DNA of 22,071 nt from NCBI RefSeq assembly GCF_000611645.1, contig NW_014012968.1, forward strand, positions 1 through 22,071. Direction: 5' to 3'. This document shows positions 21,481 to 22,071 of the stretch, piece by piece (within the stretch, counting starts at the first letter, position 1; the number at the start of each line of letters is the position of its first letter). The notes beneath the pieces are model-generated. The model did no database searches. It was not told the origin of the DNA and was given only the letters and a program-made list of their open reading frames with translations. Source of the DNA: Monoraphidium neglectum (lineage: Eukaryota > Chlorophyta > Chlorophyceae > Sphaeropleales > Selenastraceae). The translations under genes were made by a program, and so were the position numbers.

Positions 21481-22071
21481 TCACGACTCCATCGGCGCCG
21501 CCCCGTCCCCGTCGCCGCCGCCGCCGCCCTCGCCCTCCGCCGCCGCCGCCGCTGCGCCGCCGTCGTCGGCCGCCGCCGCCGCGTCGTCCTGCGCGGCCAT
21601 GGGCTCCTCGCCGCCGCCGCCGCCGCCCTCCTCGTCCTTGAGCAGCTGAGGGTGTTCACGAACGATACCAGGGAGGCGCATGAGCAGGTCACGCGGGCCA
21701 CACCTTCTGATCCAACCCAGCAAAGTAGCGGATGCTCGCCAGTGCTCTGCGGTCGAAACGACAGCAGCCTCCCTGCCTTGCTGACTGCCTCCCGCCCACC
21801 CATGCACAAAACACACACACACACACACACACGCACACACACACGCACAGGCCCCCACCCCACGCATCCCCCCTCCACCTGGATGTATGGCTCCACGTCG
21901 TCGTCCTCCAGCACCACGAAGCTGCTGCCCTCCCCCACCAGCGCCACCGCGCAGTTGGCCTTGGTGAGCTCCCCCTCGTTCAGGCTGGCCGCCAGGGCGC
22001 GCAGGCCGTGGAGGATGAGCTCCTCGGGGGTGGCGGCCGGGAATGACTCGTAGTGCTTCTCGAGGTAGGTC
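21481..22071 (-). CDS. PSMA1: 20S proteasome subunit alpha type-1, C-terminal part (5' end beyond window)
   Basis: Two minus-strand exons: 22071-21879 (continues off the right edge) and 21645-21481 (ends TGA). The intron 21878-21646 is GT-AG and phase 0. The first exon encodes TYLEKHYESFPAATPEEL, then LILHGLRALAASLNEGELT and VALVGEGSSFVVLEDDDVEP, which matches the C-terminal part of proteasome alpha-1 (PAF in plants), including the DDDV.P segment typical of this subunit. The last exon gives LLKDEE and a ~48-residue Gly/Ala/Asp/Glu-rich tail ending AAPMES. The subunit is a structural part of the outer alpha ring of the 20S core in cytosol and nucleus and is not proteolytic. Acidic tails are known at this C-terminus in animals; the Gly/Ala-rich composition here is distinctive. 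The N-terminal ~60% of the protein is outside the window. Confidence 0.9.
   Translation of the reverse strand, partial: DLPREALRVIPGRHPRGAHPPRPARPGGQPERGGAHQGQLRGGAGGGGQQLRGAGGRRRGAIHPGGGGMRGVGACACVCACVCVCVCFVHGWAGGSQQGREAAVVSTAEHWRASATLLGWIRRCGPRDLLMRLPGIVREHPQLLKDEEGGGGGGEEPMAAQDDAAAAADDGGAAAAAAEGEGGGGGDGDGAAPMES
21811..21849 (-). repeat. (AC/GT)n microsatellite in the last proteasome intron
   Basis: Eleven uninterrupted AC units at 21811-21832 are followed by interrupted ones to 21849. On the gene's (minus) strand this is a GT repeat starting about 30 bases inside the intron after the donor. It resembles the GT tract in the transporter intron at 18194. Confidence 0.9.

Overview
The window is nuclear DNA from a green alga, most likely a chlorophycean such as a volvocine or sphaeroplealean species. 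It is very GC-rich. Its genes are cut into many short exons by 100-430 base GT-AG introns, often with GTGCGC/GTGAGG-type donors. Two genes have long CAG (poly-Gln) tracts, and TGTAA, the chlorophycean poly(A) signal, lies downstream of several stop codons. No RNA genes, CRISPR arrays, transposons or prokaryotic features were seen. All exon joins below were derived by hand from splice-site phase and family conservation. Each complete model keeps an open frame from ATG to stop.

Layout. 1-891: no supported gene. 892-4355 (+): a secreted family 9 endoglucanase in 8 exons (596 aa), with signal peptide, an eight-cysteine CBM1-like cellulose-binding module, a Gln/Asn linker and a complete GH9 catalytic domain. 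4356-5644: 3' UTR and intergenic DNA. 5645-12965 (+): a type III phosphatidylinositol 4-kinase beta in 14 exons (1258 aa), with intact kinase motifs but very large low-complexity insertions, including 27 uninterrupted CAG codons. One of its introns appears to be GC-AG. 12966-13842: 3' UTR and upstream region. 13843-19279 (+): an ABCG (WBC/White-type) half-transporter in 13 exons (818 aa), with an extra hydrophobic segment before the ATP-binding domain and a long Gly/Ser/Ala-rich linker. 19280-21480: about 2.2 kb with no supported gene. 21481-22071 (-): the last two exons of the proteasome alpha-1 subunit (PSMA1; PAF in plants), running off the right edge and ending in a Gly/Ala/Asp/Glu-rich tail.

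The four genes do not form a pathway: a secreted cellulase, a Golgi/trans-Golgi lipid kinase, a membrane exporter and a core proteasome subunit. The first three are head-to-tail and the fourth converges on them. This looks like ordinary nuclear gene order, not a gene cluster. I found no convincing undescribed multi-gene system. The points most worth a second look are the cellulase architecture, the repeat-expanded lipid kinase, its GC-AG intron, and the transporter's extra N-terminal segment and alternative splice choices.
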